DNA of 14,213 nucleotides from Anaerolineales bacterium (GTDB taxonomy: Bacteria > Chloroflexota > Anaerolineae > Promineifilales > Promineifilaceae), in contig JAGQGA010000016.1 in assembly GCA_020432595.1 (NCBI GenBank), positions 10,324 to 24,536 on the forward strand. The letters are read 5' to 3'. The notes beneath the pieces were generated by a model, which searched no databases, was not told the origin of the DNA, and saw nothing but the letters and a program-made list of their open reading frames with translations. The translations under genes were made by a program, and so were the position numbers. Below are positions 7,677 through 14,213 of the stretch, one piece after another (position 1 is the stretch's first letter; every line of letters begins with the position of its first letter).

Positions 7677-7711
7677 TGATTTGGTGATGACAATTTTCTG
7701 AGGATGGCAGA

Positions 7712-8005
7712 ATGATGACAGCTTATCAACAAACAATTGGAGACATTTTGAAGTCGCTAGGGTATGCAGATCCGATGATGGCTGCTAGACAACAGGCACG
7801 CATGATTTTACTTGGTCGCCTGGCACGGTACCAGGCAGCCATCCAGCAAATGGAAAGTAAATGGGGTGTATCGTTAATCGAGATGAGTCGCCGCTATGAG
7901 CAGGAAACCGCAGAAAATTTTGCGATTGACGATGATTACCTGGAGTGGAAGTGGTTTGCTGATGCGGCTGCCGTTGTGGAATCCCAGTTAGCGGCCTTAG
8001 CCTAG
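7712..8005 (+). CDS. Antitoxin-like protein of a TumE-type TA pair
   Basis: A 97-residue, mostly helical protein (AYQQTIGDILKSLGY, ARQQARMILLGRLARYQAAIQQMESKWGVS, LIEMSRRYEQET) ending in an acidic DDDYLEWKWFADAAAVVESQL segment. I cannot place it in a named domain with certainty, but its position 9 bases upstream of a TumE/DUF6516-like gene, its size and the 'W..F.D.......EW..' acidic tail fit the partner antitoxins of that toxin family. GAGG at 7700-7703 stands 8 bases before ATG 7712; ATG 7715 follows immediately. A palindrome-containing promoter precedes it. Its function as antitoxin is inferred from context. Confidence 0.65.
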   Translation: MMTAYQQTIGDILKSLGYADPMMAARQQARMILLGRLARYQAAIQQMESKWGVSLIEMSRRYEQETAENFAIDDDYLEWKWFADAAAVVESQLAALA

Positions 8006-8014
8006 CGATTTTAT

Positions 8015-8377
8015 ATGCTATATGTTTTTGAACAAAACAAAGCAATCGTTGCTTCTTGGAAAGTATTGCGTTATGAACAAGAAGGCGATGCCTATTTGCT
8101 GCAATTAACGGCCGTTTTGCATGATGACAGCCGTTTGGAGCTACGGGATTATCTATTCATAGATGGACAGCGTAAATATGCCTATCAATGGATGGATGCT
8201 AACGGTGGGTTACGGCGACGTTGGGATAATGCACCGCACTGGCCTGACATAGCAACACAACCTCATCATGTACATTTACCTAATAGTGAATATCCTGAGC
8301 CGTCCACTGTAACAAACTTGGAAGATTTAATGGCATTTCTGCAAGAATGGTTTCGTACTCAGAAATCAGCAAAATGA
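8015..8377 (+). CDS. TumE/DUF6516-like toxin
   Basis: A 120-residue protein. The beta-rich N-terminal half (VASWKVLRYEQEGDAYLLQLTAVLHDDSRLELRDYLFIDGQRKYAYQWMDANGGL) leads to RRRWDNAPHWPDIATQPHHVHL and then a C-terminal helix (NLEDLMAFLQEWF). The pattern 'L.V.E.......KYSYHW....L..RWDNAPHHP.I.T.PHHKH.......S....L...L' is what I recall for the TumE family (DUF6516), described as toxins of type II-like TA modules; the conserved His cluster may be functional. It is encoded 9 bases after the antitoxin-like gene and 13 bases before gatB. One AACGGCCGTT lies at 8107, so this pair, unlike the first, shares the host's palindrome signature. Confidence 0.7.
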   Translation: MLYVFEQNKAIVASWKVLRYEQEGDAYLLQLTAVLHDDSRLELRDYLFIDGQRKYAYQWMDANGGLRRRWDNAPHWPDIATQPHHVHLPNSEYPEPSTVTNLEDLMAFLQEWFRTQKSAK

Positions 8378-8379
8378 TT

Positions 8380-8385
8380 TATAAG
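8380..8385 (+). promoter_or_regulatory. Possible gatB -10 box (leaderless)
   Basis: TATAAG ends five bases before the gatB ATG, with no Shine-Dalgarno between them and no clear -35 upstream. The layout repeats that seen at gatC. Weak evidence alone; gatB may instead be co-transcribed with the second TA pair. Confidence 0.25.
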
Positions 8386-8390
8386 ATATT

Positions 8391-9845
8391 ATGAGTAAAT
8401 ATGAAGCGGTTATTGGTTTGGAGATTCATGCCGAGCTGATGACAAACTCGAAGATGTTTTGTGGCTGCCGGGTGGTGGATAGTGTGGAAGCGCCGCCAAA
8501 TACGGCCGTTTGTCCTGTGTGCCTAGGTATGCCGGGGATGCTTCCGGTGGTTAACGCGCAGGCGGTGGAATATGCGCTACGGGTGGCACTGGCACTGAAC
8601 TGCACCATTAATTTGCACAATGTGTTTGCGCGGAAGAATTATTTCTACCCTGATTTGCCTAAGAGCTATCAGATTAGCCAGTATGAACGGCCGTTAGGCA
8701 TCAAAGGCTGGCTTGATATTGAGTTAGAAAACGGCGAAACCAAGCGCATTGGCATTCGGCGGGTGCATATGGAAGAAGACACCGGCAAGCTCACCCACTT
8801 GGATGGGGGCGGTTCGCTGGTGGATTACAACCGGTCGAGCGTGCCGCTGCTGGAGATTGTGTCGGAGCCGGACATCCGTTCGGGCGAGGAAGCGCGGGCG
8901 TATGCGACGCGGATTCGGCAGATTTTGCGCTATTTGGGGGTCAATTCGGGTGACATGGAAAAAGGGGTGTTTCGCGTTGAGCCAAACATCAGCATCCGGC
9001 CGGTTGGCACAGCGGCGTTTGGTACGCGCACCGAGCTAAAAAACCTCAACAGCTTCCGCGTGCTGGCCGATGGTACTGATTATGAGCTGGTGCGGCAGGC
9101 GGCGGTGCTGGATGCCGGCCGACAAGTGGTGCAAGAAACACGTGGCTGGCATGAGGGGCGGCGAGAGACGTTTAGCCAACGCATCAAAGAAGAGGCGGAG
9201 GACTACCGCTATTTGCCCGACCCCGATTTGCCGCCGCTGCATTTGGATGCGACTTGGGTGGAAGAAGTACGGGCGGCACTGCCGGAACTGCCGCAGGCGA
9301 AACTGGCACGGTATCGGGCGGATTTTGGCTTGTCGGCGTATGATGCGGCGGTGCTAACGGAGGATCGGACGGTGGCGGAGTGGTTTGAAACGGCCGTTTC
9401 CATCCCCCCACACCTCAACCCCAAAACTATCGCCAACTGGGTCATCAATGAACTGTTTCGGCTGATGAACGAAAGCAAGCAAAGCATTGACGACATTCGC
9501 GTTTCCCCGGCCGGGCTGGTGGAGCTAATTGGACTGGTGGAAAAGCAGACGATTAACAACAACACCGGCAAAGAGGTGTTGGCGGAGATGTTTGCCAGCG
9601 GGCAGAGCGGAACGGCCGTTGTGGAAGCCAAAGGACTCGCCCAAATTTCCGACGAAGCCGCCCTTGCCGCCACCATTAAGCAGATTTTAGCCGACAATGC
9701 TGCCATGGTTGAGCGATATATGAACGGCGAAGCCAAACTGCGCGGCTTCTTTATGGGGCAGGTGATGCAGGCCACCCAGGGTAAAGCTAACCCCAAACTC
9801 GTTAACCAACTGTTGGGGCAGGCGTTAAACCAAGCCGAAAAATGA
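8391..9845 (+). CDS. gatB: Asp-tRNA(Asn)/Glu-tRNA(Gln) amidotransferase subunit B
   Basis: A 484-residue GatB, the subunit that binds mischarged tRNA, phosphorylates the side-chain carboxylate with ATP and amidates it with ammonia from GatA. It opens [23 protein letters not shown]; Cys24, Cys26, Cys41 and Cys44 (CGC ... CPVCLGMPG) form the zinc-site pattern. [24 protein letters not shown] and the [11 protein letters not shown] segment are cradle-domain signatures. The C-terminal ~150 residues are the helical GatB/YqeY tail domain that recognises the tRNA elbow ([19 protein letters not shown] sequence). Length is standard. It is 2.8 kb from gatA, preceded by the TumE-like pair and closed by a strong terminator. 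The presence of gatCAB suggests that the organism lacks GlnRS and/or AsnRS, which cannot be checked here. Confidence 0.97.
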   Translation: MSKYEAVIGLEIHAELMTNSKMFCGCRVVDSVEAPPNTAVCPVCLGMPGMLPVVNAQAVEYALRVALALNCTINLHNVFARKNYFYPDLPKSYQISQYERPLGIKGWLDIELENGETKRIGIRRVHMEEDTGKLTHLDGGGSLVDYNRSSVPLLEIVSEPDIRSGEEARAYATRIRQILRYLGVNSGDMEKGVFRVEPNISIRPVGTAAFGTRTELKNLNSFRVLADGTDYELVRQAAVLDAGRQVVQETRGWHEGRRETFSQRIKEEAEDYRYLPDPDLPPLHLDATWVEEVRAALPELPQAKLARYRADFGLSAYDAAVLTEDRTVAEWFETAVSIPPHLNPKTIANWVINELFRLMNESKQSIDDIRVSPAGLVELIGLVEKQTINNNTGKEVLAEMFASGQSGTAVVEAKGLAQISDEAALAATIKQILADNAAMVERYMNGEAKLRGFFMGQVMQATQGKANPKLVNQLLGQALNQAEK

Positions 9846-9851
9846 GCCAAT

Positions 9852-9878
9852 GACCCCACACAGGTGGGGTCTTTTTTT
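9852..9878 (+). terminator. Strong intrinsic terminator after gatB
   Basis: GACCCCAC (9852-9859) pairs perfectly with GTGGGGTC (9864-9871) around ACAG, followed by seven Ts (9872-9878). It lies 6 bases after the gatB stop and should end the block that includes gatB. Confidence 0.92.
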
Positions 9879-9888
9879 GCCGATTAGT

Positions 9889-9905
9889 CACGTTTTCTTA
9901 ACGTG
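9889..9905. repeat. Small inverted repeat CACGTT/AACGTG upstream of the sensor gene
   Basis: CACGTT (9889-9894) and AACGTG (9900-9905) are perfect inverted repeats around TTCTT. They lie just upstream of the predicted sensor promoter, in its -35 region, so they could be a transcription factor site. Confidence 0.35.
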
Positions 9906-9920
9906 AACACCCCTGTTTCA

Positions 9921-9947
9921 TGCTATCATTGGCCTATTTCCAATGAT
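9921..9947 (+). promoter_or_regulatory. Extended -10 box overlapped by an 8-bp inverted repeat, sensor gene
   Basis: TGCTATCAT (9921-9929) is an extended -10 element. ATCATTGG (9925-9932) and CCAATGAT (9940-9947) form a perfect inverted repeat with a 7-base spacer that covers the -10 box and the predicted start of transcription. This is a plausible operator; the -35 is weak. Confidence 0.4.
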
Positions 9948-9960
9948 GGATTGATTCGTC

Positions 9961-9993
9961 AACCCTTCAAGGTGCCGGGTACCTTCGAGGGTT
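9961..9993. repeat. Large near-palindromic hairpin in the sensor leader
   Basis: Arms 9961-9976 (AACCCTTCAAGGTGCC) and 9978-9993 (GGTACCTTCGAGGGTT) are symmetric about 9977. Of 16 positions 13 are Watson-Crick pairs, two are G-U in RNA and one is a mismatch. It sits 20 bases before the sensor ATG, within the predicted 5' leader. It may be a dispersed palindromic element or act on translation. Confidence 0.65.
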
Positions 9994-10013
9994 TGCTACC
10001 AGGAAAGCAGGTA

Positions 10014-12425
10014 ATGGAAACCCCAACACGTCTTGATCGTCTGCAAAGTGCCATGCGCGTCAGCCAGATTGTTTTGGTGCTGGTTTTATTAGCACTCATG
10101 CCTCTTTTTGTTTTGACATGGGCAACCCGCGTGTGGCAGCTTTATACCTTAACCGCGCTGGTTGTTGGGCTGGCTCTTGCAACGGCCGTTACCATGTACC
10201 TGGTGCAACACAGCCACCATACGCGAGGGGTGGCCGTGTTGCTTGGGGCAATCATGGTCGTCATTTTGACCATGCCGCTGTTGTTTGAGGGTATTGGGGT
10301 TTTGATGGGGCCGTTTACCATTTTTGTTGTATGGCAGATTGCCAATGCCACCTTGATGCCAGCACGAGCCGGACAGGCAATGGTCGTGGGTTTGCTGGGC
10401 GGCATTGTGGCCGTGCTTTTGGATCTGTTAGATTTGAACACACAGCTATTCTTGCCTAGTCTGACGGCATGGTTTGGGGTTCTGTCCTTTGTCATCATTC
10501 TGGCTTTTGGGGTTTTGATCCTGCGTAATTATCGTGATTATTCGGTGCGGACAAAGTTGCTGAGTGTGGCACTGTTTATTATTCTGTTGATTGTTAGCAC
10601 GACGACGATGATAGCGGGGGAAGCGGTTAAACGGACGCTGACGGAGGAAGTAGGACATGATTTGCAGACGCTGTCGCACTCGCGGGCATTTGCGGTGAGT
10701 GAACTGCTGGGGCAGCAGGTGAGCGTGTTGCAAGCACTGGCGTTAGATCAGGTGTTGCAAATGGCGGCAATGGAGGCGATGGTGATGGTGGGGGATGAAA
10801 CGGCCGTTCTTAACACCATGGCAAACCTCGATGCCCAATGGCAAACCGCCGCAGACGACGATCCGCTTGTGCGCGACAAGTTAGAGAATGACGCGGCGAC
10901 AACATTATTGCGCTTCCAGGCACAATTCCCCATTCACCGCGAACTGTTTATTACCGATCGGTATGGTGGGTTGGTGGCTGCCACTAGCCGTACAACTGAT
11001 TATTATCAAGGTGATGAAGTTTGGTGGCAGGCTGCGTTTGCTAATGGGGCGGGACGAGTTTACATTAGCGAACCAGAATTAGACCAAAGCAGCGACACGT
11101 TTGGTTTGTTGATGGCAATTCCAATTTATAACAACCAGGGCAACGGTGAGATGGTGGGGATTTTACGAACCACCTACTCGTTTACAGAACTGGTTGAATT
11201 GCTAAATATTGGGCTGCAAGTTGATAACTCGGTTGAGATGGTGCTGCTGATTGGAAACCAGGAATTGCCGTTGGTGCAAGACACGCGGGCGTTGCAGCAA
11301 ACGCAGTTGGATATGGCGCTCTTAACGCGGCTGAAAGAGGCTGACGGGACATTGGTTGAGCCGCTGGATGGAGAACTACAGTTTTTGAGCGCGACGAGGG
11401 TGAAGACGCTGTATCATGTAGCTGCTGTGGATCAATTGGATTGGTGGGTGCTGCTGCAACAGCCACAGGCGGAAGCGCTGTGGCCGTTGGGGGTGCAGCA
11501 GCGGCTGAGTACTTTGTTGGGGGTGTTGCTGGCAGTGGTTGGTGGGCTGATTGCGGCGTATGCAGGAAATGTGTTGTCGCAACCGATTGCCGTGCTGACA
11601 GAAACGGCCGTTCGTGTGCGTAACGGTGATTTTGAAGCTCGCGCACACGTGGATAGCAACGATGAGACAGGGATTTTGGCGGAAACATTTAACGCGATGA
11701 CGGTGCAGCTACAGGCTACGCTGCAAAATCTTGATTTTCGCGTGCGCGAACGGACGCGGGCACTGGAAGTGGCGGCGCAAATTGGGCGACGTATCTCAAC
11801 CATTTTGGATGAGGAGGAGATGATAACGGCCGTTGTTGAGCAAACCCAAAAGGCGTTTAACTACTACCACGTGCATATTTACCTGCTCGATAAAAGTACA
11901 AACCAACTGACCATAGCAAGTGGTACTGGGCAACCGGGCATTTCCATGCGCCGGTATGGGCATCATATTAACCTGGGCGAAGGATTGGTGGGGCGTGCCG
12001 CAGCGACCAACATCACTATTTTGGCACCGGATGTGACCCGTGAACCGCGTTGGCTGCCCAACAAATGGTTGCCAGAAACGCGGGCGGAGCTGGCGGTGCC
12101 TATTGCCACTGAAAAAGAGGTGCTGGGCGTGCTGGATGTGCAGCGCACAACTATTGGCAGTCTGACTGAGGCTGATGCCAATGTGTTGCAGCTCGTTGCC
12201 AATCAGGTAGCGATTGCGCTGCAAAATGCGCGGCAATATGTGCTGACGCAGCATCGGGCAGAGCGTCAGGTGCTTATCAACCAAATTGGGCAGCAAATTC
12301 AAAATACAAACTCGATTGATGAGGCACTACAGGTGGCGGTGCGGGAACTTGGCCGGGCATTGGCAACTGATTACACCCAGGTGCATCTAACTGATGAACT
12401 GCCAACAAACGGGTTGCTTGATTAG
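10014..12425 (+). CDS. Multi-pass membrane sensor: 7TM-like, Cache, HAMP, GAF
   Basis: An 803-residue protein with no catalytic output domain. Seven hydrophobic segments fill residues ~18-202. An extracytoplasmic Cache-like sensor region follows (~203-495; FPIHRELFITDRYGGLVAATSRT, then YYQGDEVWWQAAFANGAGRVYISEPE, DTFGLLMAIPIYN). Next come one more membrane helix (~500-520), a HAMP domain (~521-575; PIAVLTETAVRVRNGDFEAR...DETGILAETFNAMT), a coiled linker and a GAF domain (~590-740; ITAVVEQTQKAFNYYHVHIYLLD ... AELAVPIATEKEVLGVLDVQ). The tail (RQVLINQIGQQIQNTNSIDEALQVAVRELGRAL) resembles the start of another GAF module and stops. Chloroflexota encode many GAF sensors ending in this way, so it need not be truncated. 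ATG 10014 follows AGGA at 10001; the in-frame GTG 9903 lies before the predicted promoter and is unlikely. It carries four AACGGCCGTT copies. Confidence 0.85.
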   Translation: METPTRLDRLQSAMRVSQIVLVLVLLALMPLFVLTWATRVWQLYTLTALVVGLALATAVTMYLVQHSHHTRGVAVLLGAIMVVILTMPLLFEGIGVLMGPFTIFVVWQIANATLMPARAGQAMVVGLLGGIVAVLLDLLDLNTQLFLPSLTAWFGVLSFVIILAFGVLILRNYRDYSVRTKLLSVALFIILLIVSTTTMIAGEAVKRTLTEEVGHDLQTLSHSRAFAVSELLGQQVSVLQALALDQVLQMAAMEAMVMVGDETAVLNTMANLDAQWQTAADDDPLVRDKLENDAATTLLRFQAQFPIHRELFITDRYGGLVAATSRTTDYYQGDEVWWQAAFANGAGRVYISEPELDQSSDTFGLLMAIPIYNNQGNGEMVGILRTTYSFTELVELLNIGLQVDNSVEMVLLIGNQELPLVQDTRALQQTQLDMALLTRLKEADGTLVEPLDGELQFLSATRVKTLYHVAAVDQLDWWVLLQQPQAEALWPLGVQQRLSTLLGVLLAVVGGLIAAYAGNVLSQPIAVLTETAVRVRNGDFEARAHVDSNDETGILAETFNAMTVQLQATLQNLDFRVRERTRALEVAAQIGRRISTILDEEEMITAVVEQTQKAFNYYHVHIYLLDKSTNQLTIASGTGQPGISMRRYGHHINLGEGLVGRAAATNITILAPDVTREPRWLPNKWLPETRAELAVPIATEKEVLGVLDVQRTTIGSLTEADANVLQLVANQVAIALQNARQYVLTQHRAERQVLINQIGQQIQNTNSIDEALQVAVRELGRALATDYTQVHLTDELPTNGLLD

Positions 12426-12478
12426 CTTGTCAACGGCCGAAAGGCTTTTCAAGAAAATGATGGCAGCGTTCAGGATTG

Positions 12479-13984
12479 CTAATGGATGTCGAGTTGGGTG
12501 AGGGCGTAGTTGGCTGCGAAGCGGATGGCGGCAACGATTTTGGGTGAGTTAAACAGAGTTTTGCCAATCCAGAGGCGCTCAATGGCGGGGTCGCTTTGGC
12601 GAGCGTGCAGAAAGTGGGCGGCTTGGCGCAACGGCCGTTTATCTTTCAGCAACCCATCACGAAAAGCGGCCGTTAAACCAATCAGGGCGTGCCCCGTTTC
12701 CTCAACCGTTGTATTTTGGCCGCATCCCCAACCCCCGTCCGCCTGCTGCTGCGCCAGCAGAAAATCCAGACTCTTTTGCGCCAAACCATGATCCCATTCA
12801 AGCAGCGTTTCCAGCGCATGGCCGGCCACATACATTGGTGAATAATGCCATTTGTCGGCAAACCCATCATCATGGCATAAGTGGGGGCGCAGCCATTCTA
12901 AAACAGCATGACCAATTTCCTGGACGGCCGGCTGGCTTGCTGCATTGTGGCGCAAAGCCGAAAGCGCATGGAGATTGACAGTGACAGAAGCCGTTAACTC
13001 ATCTCGATAGGTGCGGAAGTGGGTTTCATTCCAAAAAGCAAGCAGAGGATCAATAGACGGCCGTGTTTCTCCCCAGCACAGTACATCATACCCAACGCTG
13101 GTGTCGTCGCCATCGGCCACGCCAAAGGCGGAACTCCCGGCAAACCCAATGGGAGGCAGCATCCAATAGCGGCTTAGCCCACTGATGGCTTTTCGGACGC
13201 TGGGGTGGCTAACCGGGAATTGTACCCGCTTTAATTGATCGAGAATCCAGAGTAGCTCGTAATGTTCAATAGGCCAGGAGAAAGCAGCCCCCCCATGCCC
13301 AATGGCAAGCATTCGTTTGATAAAGGCAGCGGCACGGGGTGAATCTTTGCCGTGCAGACGTTGTGCCCGCAGAAAAGCGGCCGTGGCAGCGGTTGAGGTG
13401 GCAATGGAGCCGTGGTGAGTAAGAAAACCCTCGTCAAGCTGGGCAAGACGCTCTTCCGGCAATATTTCCATGCTAAACCACCAGGCACGGGGCTTGGTGG
13501 GTTCAATGTCCAGGCTACCAAGCAAAAACATTTTGCGCTGCCCGATGTCGAGGATTTTGTACCAGGATTCGGTAGGTAGATCGAGGTCGTATGGCTCTAA
13601 AAAACGAACCAGACGCGGCAGCAGAAGCTCATAACCTACCAGCTCGAGTGGGTCTTTTGCCAGGTCGTGGGTGTATTTGTGAAGAGCAGCGATGCCCTGG
13701 CTGATTCGCTGTTGATCTTTGGGGCAATTAACGGCCGTTTGTTGCCAATAACTAAAGGCTGCAATGGCTGCCAAAGTACACAACGTGCGTTCGTGCGGGT
13801 GATAAATAATGGGTGCCCCCCAGCCCCCATCCGATAGTTGCGTGGCGCGTAAAAAATCTAAAGCCTGAGGCCATTGTGGTTTGTTTGGCTCATTAAAATC
13901 TGGAACCAATGCAACCCAAGCCGTGTTATAACTGTCAACACTTACACACCCCGCCAACCCCGCAAATAGTTGTTCAACGTCCAT
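12479..13984 (-). CDS. Class II diterpene cyclase (copalyl/halimadienyl/kolavenyl diphosphate synthase type)
   Basis: A 501-residue protein. Landmarks of protonation-initiated terpene cyclases are all visible: DSYNTAWVALVP at residues 17-28 (family SxYDTAWVA), SDGGWG at 51-56, the DxDD acid motif as DGDD at 291-294 (Asp293 the likely proton donor) in FGVADGDDTSVGYDVL, DKWHYSPMYVAGHALE at 377-392, ADGGWGCGQNTTVEETGHALIGL at 415-437, and LWIGKTLFNSPKIVAA near the C-terminus. There is no DDxxD class I motif, so it should be monofunctional: geranylgeranyl diphosphate to a bicyclic diphosphate. The length matches the mycobacterial halimadienyl diphosphate synthase type, and Herpetosiphon (Chloroflexota) has a kolavenyl diphosphate synthase of this class. 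The product cannot be read from sequence. It converges with the sensor gene, with 53 bases between stops. No class I synthase or GGPP synthase is in view. Confidence 0.92.
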   Translation of the reverse strand: MDVEQLFAGLAGCVSVDSYNTAWVALVPDFNEPNKPQWPQALDFLRATQLSDGGWGAPIIYHPHERTLCTLAAIAAFSYWQQTAVNCPKDQQRISQGIAALHKYTHDLAKDPLELVGYELLLPRLVRFLEPYDLDLPTESWYKILDIGQRKMFLLGSLDIEPTKPRAWWFSMEILPEERLAQLDEGFLTHHGSIATSTAATAAFLRAQRLHGKDSPRAAAFIKRMLAIGHGGAAFSWPIEHYELLWILDQLKRVQFPVSHPSVRKAISGLSRYWMLPPIGFAGSSAFGVADGDDTSVGYDVLCWGETRPSIDPLLAFWNETHFRTYRDELTASVTVNLHALSALRHNAASQPAVQEIGHAVLEWLRPHLCHDDGFADKWHYSPMYVAGHALETLLEWDHGLAQKSLDFLLAQQQADGGWGCGQNTTVEETGHALIGLTAAFRDGLLKDKRPLRQAAHFLHARQSDPAIERLWIGKTLFNSPKIVAAIRFAANYALTQLDIH

Positions 13985-14213
13985 CTATGGTATATGTAGA
14001 ATCAGCTTGTTGCCTGTTTGCAAGCTAACCCAACCAAGGTTTAAGCTCAGATTTTTTGATAACCCAAACTTTACCTATTTTGTTTTATAATGGTTTATAC
14101 ACAAAAGCCATACGCAGGCACGAACGGTCACAAATAAATGATGGTACCTTGGTCATAATTGTAGTGTGCTGCGTTGAAAATGTTTTTTATTTGACCAAAA
14201 CTTTCCTTCACAG
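13985..14213. other. AT-rich intergenic region upstream of the diterpene cyclase
   Basis: I see no gene in these 229 bases; short ATG-initiated frames stop within a few codons. For the cyclase, the minus strand has TTGCAA (14018-14023) and TACATA (13993-13998), 19 bases apart, with the ATG 8 bases after the -10 and no Shine-Dalgarno; this is a weak promoter call. On the plus strand a perfect TATAAT (14086-14091) lacks a good -35 and could serve a gene beyond the right edge. Base composition is clearly more A/T-rich than the coding regions. Confidence 0.5.

Noticed and set aside
9209..9859. Minus-strand open frame (216 codons) opposite gatB
   Set aside because: A shadow of gatB, Ser/Ala-rich and low complexity, and it begins inside the gatB terminator region.
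9903..10013. GTG 9903 as the sensor start
   Set aside because: It precedes the likely promoter and would translate two inverted repeats; ATG 10014 has a ribosome site and leads into the first membrane helix.
12429..12456. Possible bidirectional terminator between the sensor and the cyclase (GGCC-GAAA-GGCTTTT)
   Set aside because: Stem only 3-4 bp; too weak to call.
12479..13984. Squalene-hopene cyclase or oxidosqualene cyclase
   Set aside because: Length is 501 rather than about 630 residues, QW repeats are few, and SYNTAWVA plus DKWHYSP plus LWIGK are diterpene cyclase marks.
14149..14199. TTGGTCA / TGACCAA inverted pair near the right edge
   Set aside because: Short arms over 40 bases apart in AT-rich DNA; likely chance.

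Overview
The window looks like a chromosomal segment from a Chloroflexota bacterium, most likely of the Anaerolineae/Ardenticatenia type. This is an inference from protein style: a membrane sensor ending in GAF without a kinase, a cyclic-nucleotide-binding/bPH2 membrane protein, a bacterial class II diterpene cyclase, and moderate to high GC. No rRNA or tRNA marker is present to fix the taxonomy.

Layout. Positions 1-564 (minus) hold the N-terminal part of a carbamate kinase that runs off the left edge. It is divergent from a cNMP-binding/double bPH2 membrane protein (688-2574). Peptide deformylase (2637-3164) follows. The next block, 3211-9845, carries the three subunits of the tRNA-dependent amidotransferase, gatC, gatA and gatB, but not as a compact operon. 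A RelE/ParE-type toxin-antitoxin (TA) pair with its own terminator lies between gatC and gatA. A degenerate sugar nucleotidyltransferase-like gene, a class I aminotransferase and a second TA pair (TumE-like toxin) lie between gatA and gatB. gatB ends at a strong intrinsic terminator. After a hairpin-rich leader comes a large membrane sensor (10014-12425: 7TM-like N-terminus, Cache, HAMP, GAF). Converging on it from the minus strand is a 501-residue class II diterpene cyclase (12479-13984) with an intact DxDD motif. The last 229 bases are AT-rich and non-coding as far as can be seen.

How the genes work together. GatCAB amidates mischarged Glu-tRNA(Gln) and Asp-tRNA(Asn), and deformylase processes nascent proteins, so the centre is translation housekeeping interrupted by two unrelated TA modules. 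The cyclase should turn geranylgeranyl diphosphate into a bicyclic diterpenyl diphosphate; no class I synthase partner is visible here.

The most striking whole-window signal is an iterated palindrome. ACGGCCGT occurs 21 times by my reading, 16 of them as the full AACGGCCGTT, against far less than one expected. All copies are inside genes, mostly read in one frame as Thr-Ala-Val. It resembles the cyanobacterial HIP1 phenomenon with a different sequence. Smaller signals are a perfect 20-bp inverted repeat (6425-6470), a terminator-like hairpin just before the gatA start, and -10-like boxes a few bases before the gatC and gatB starts that suggest leaderless transcripts.
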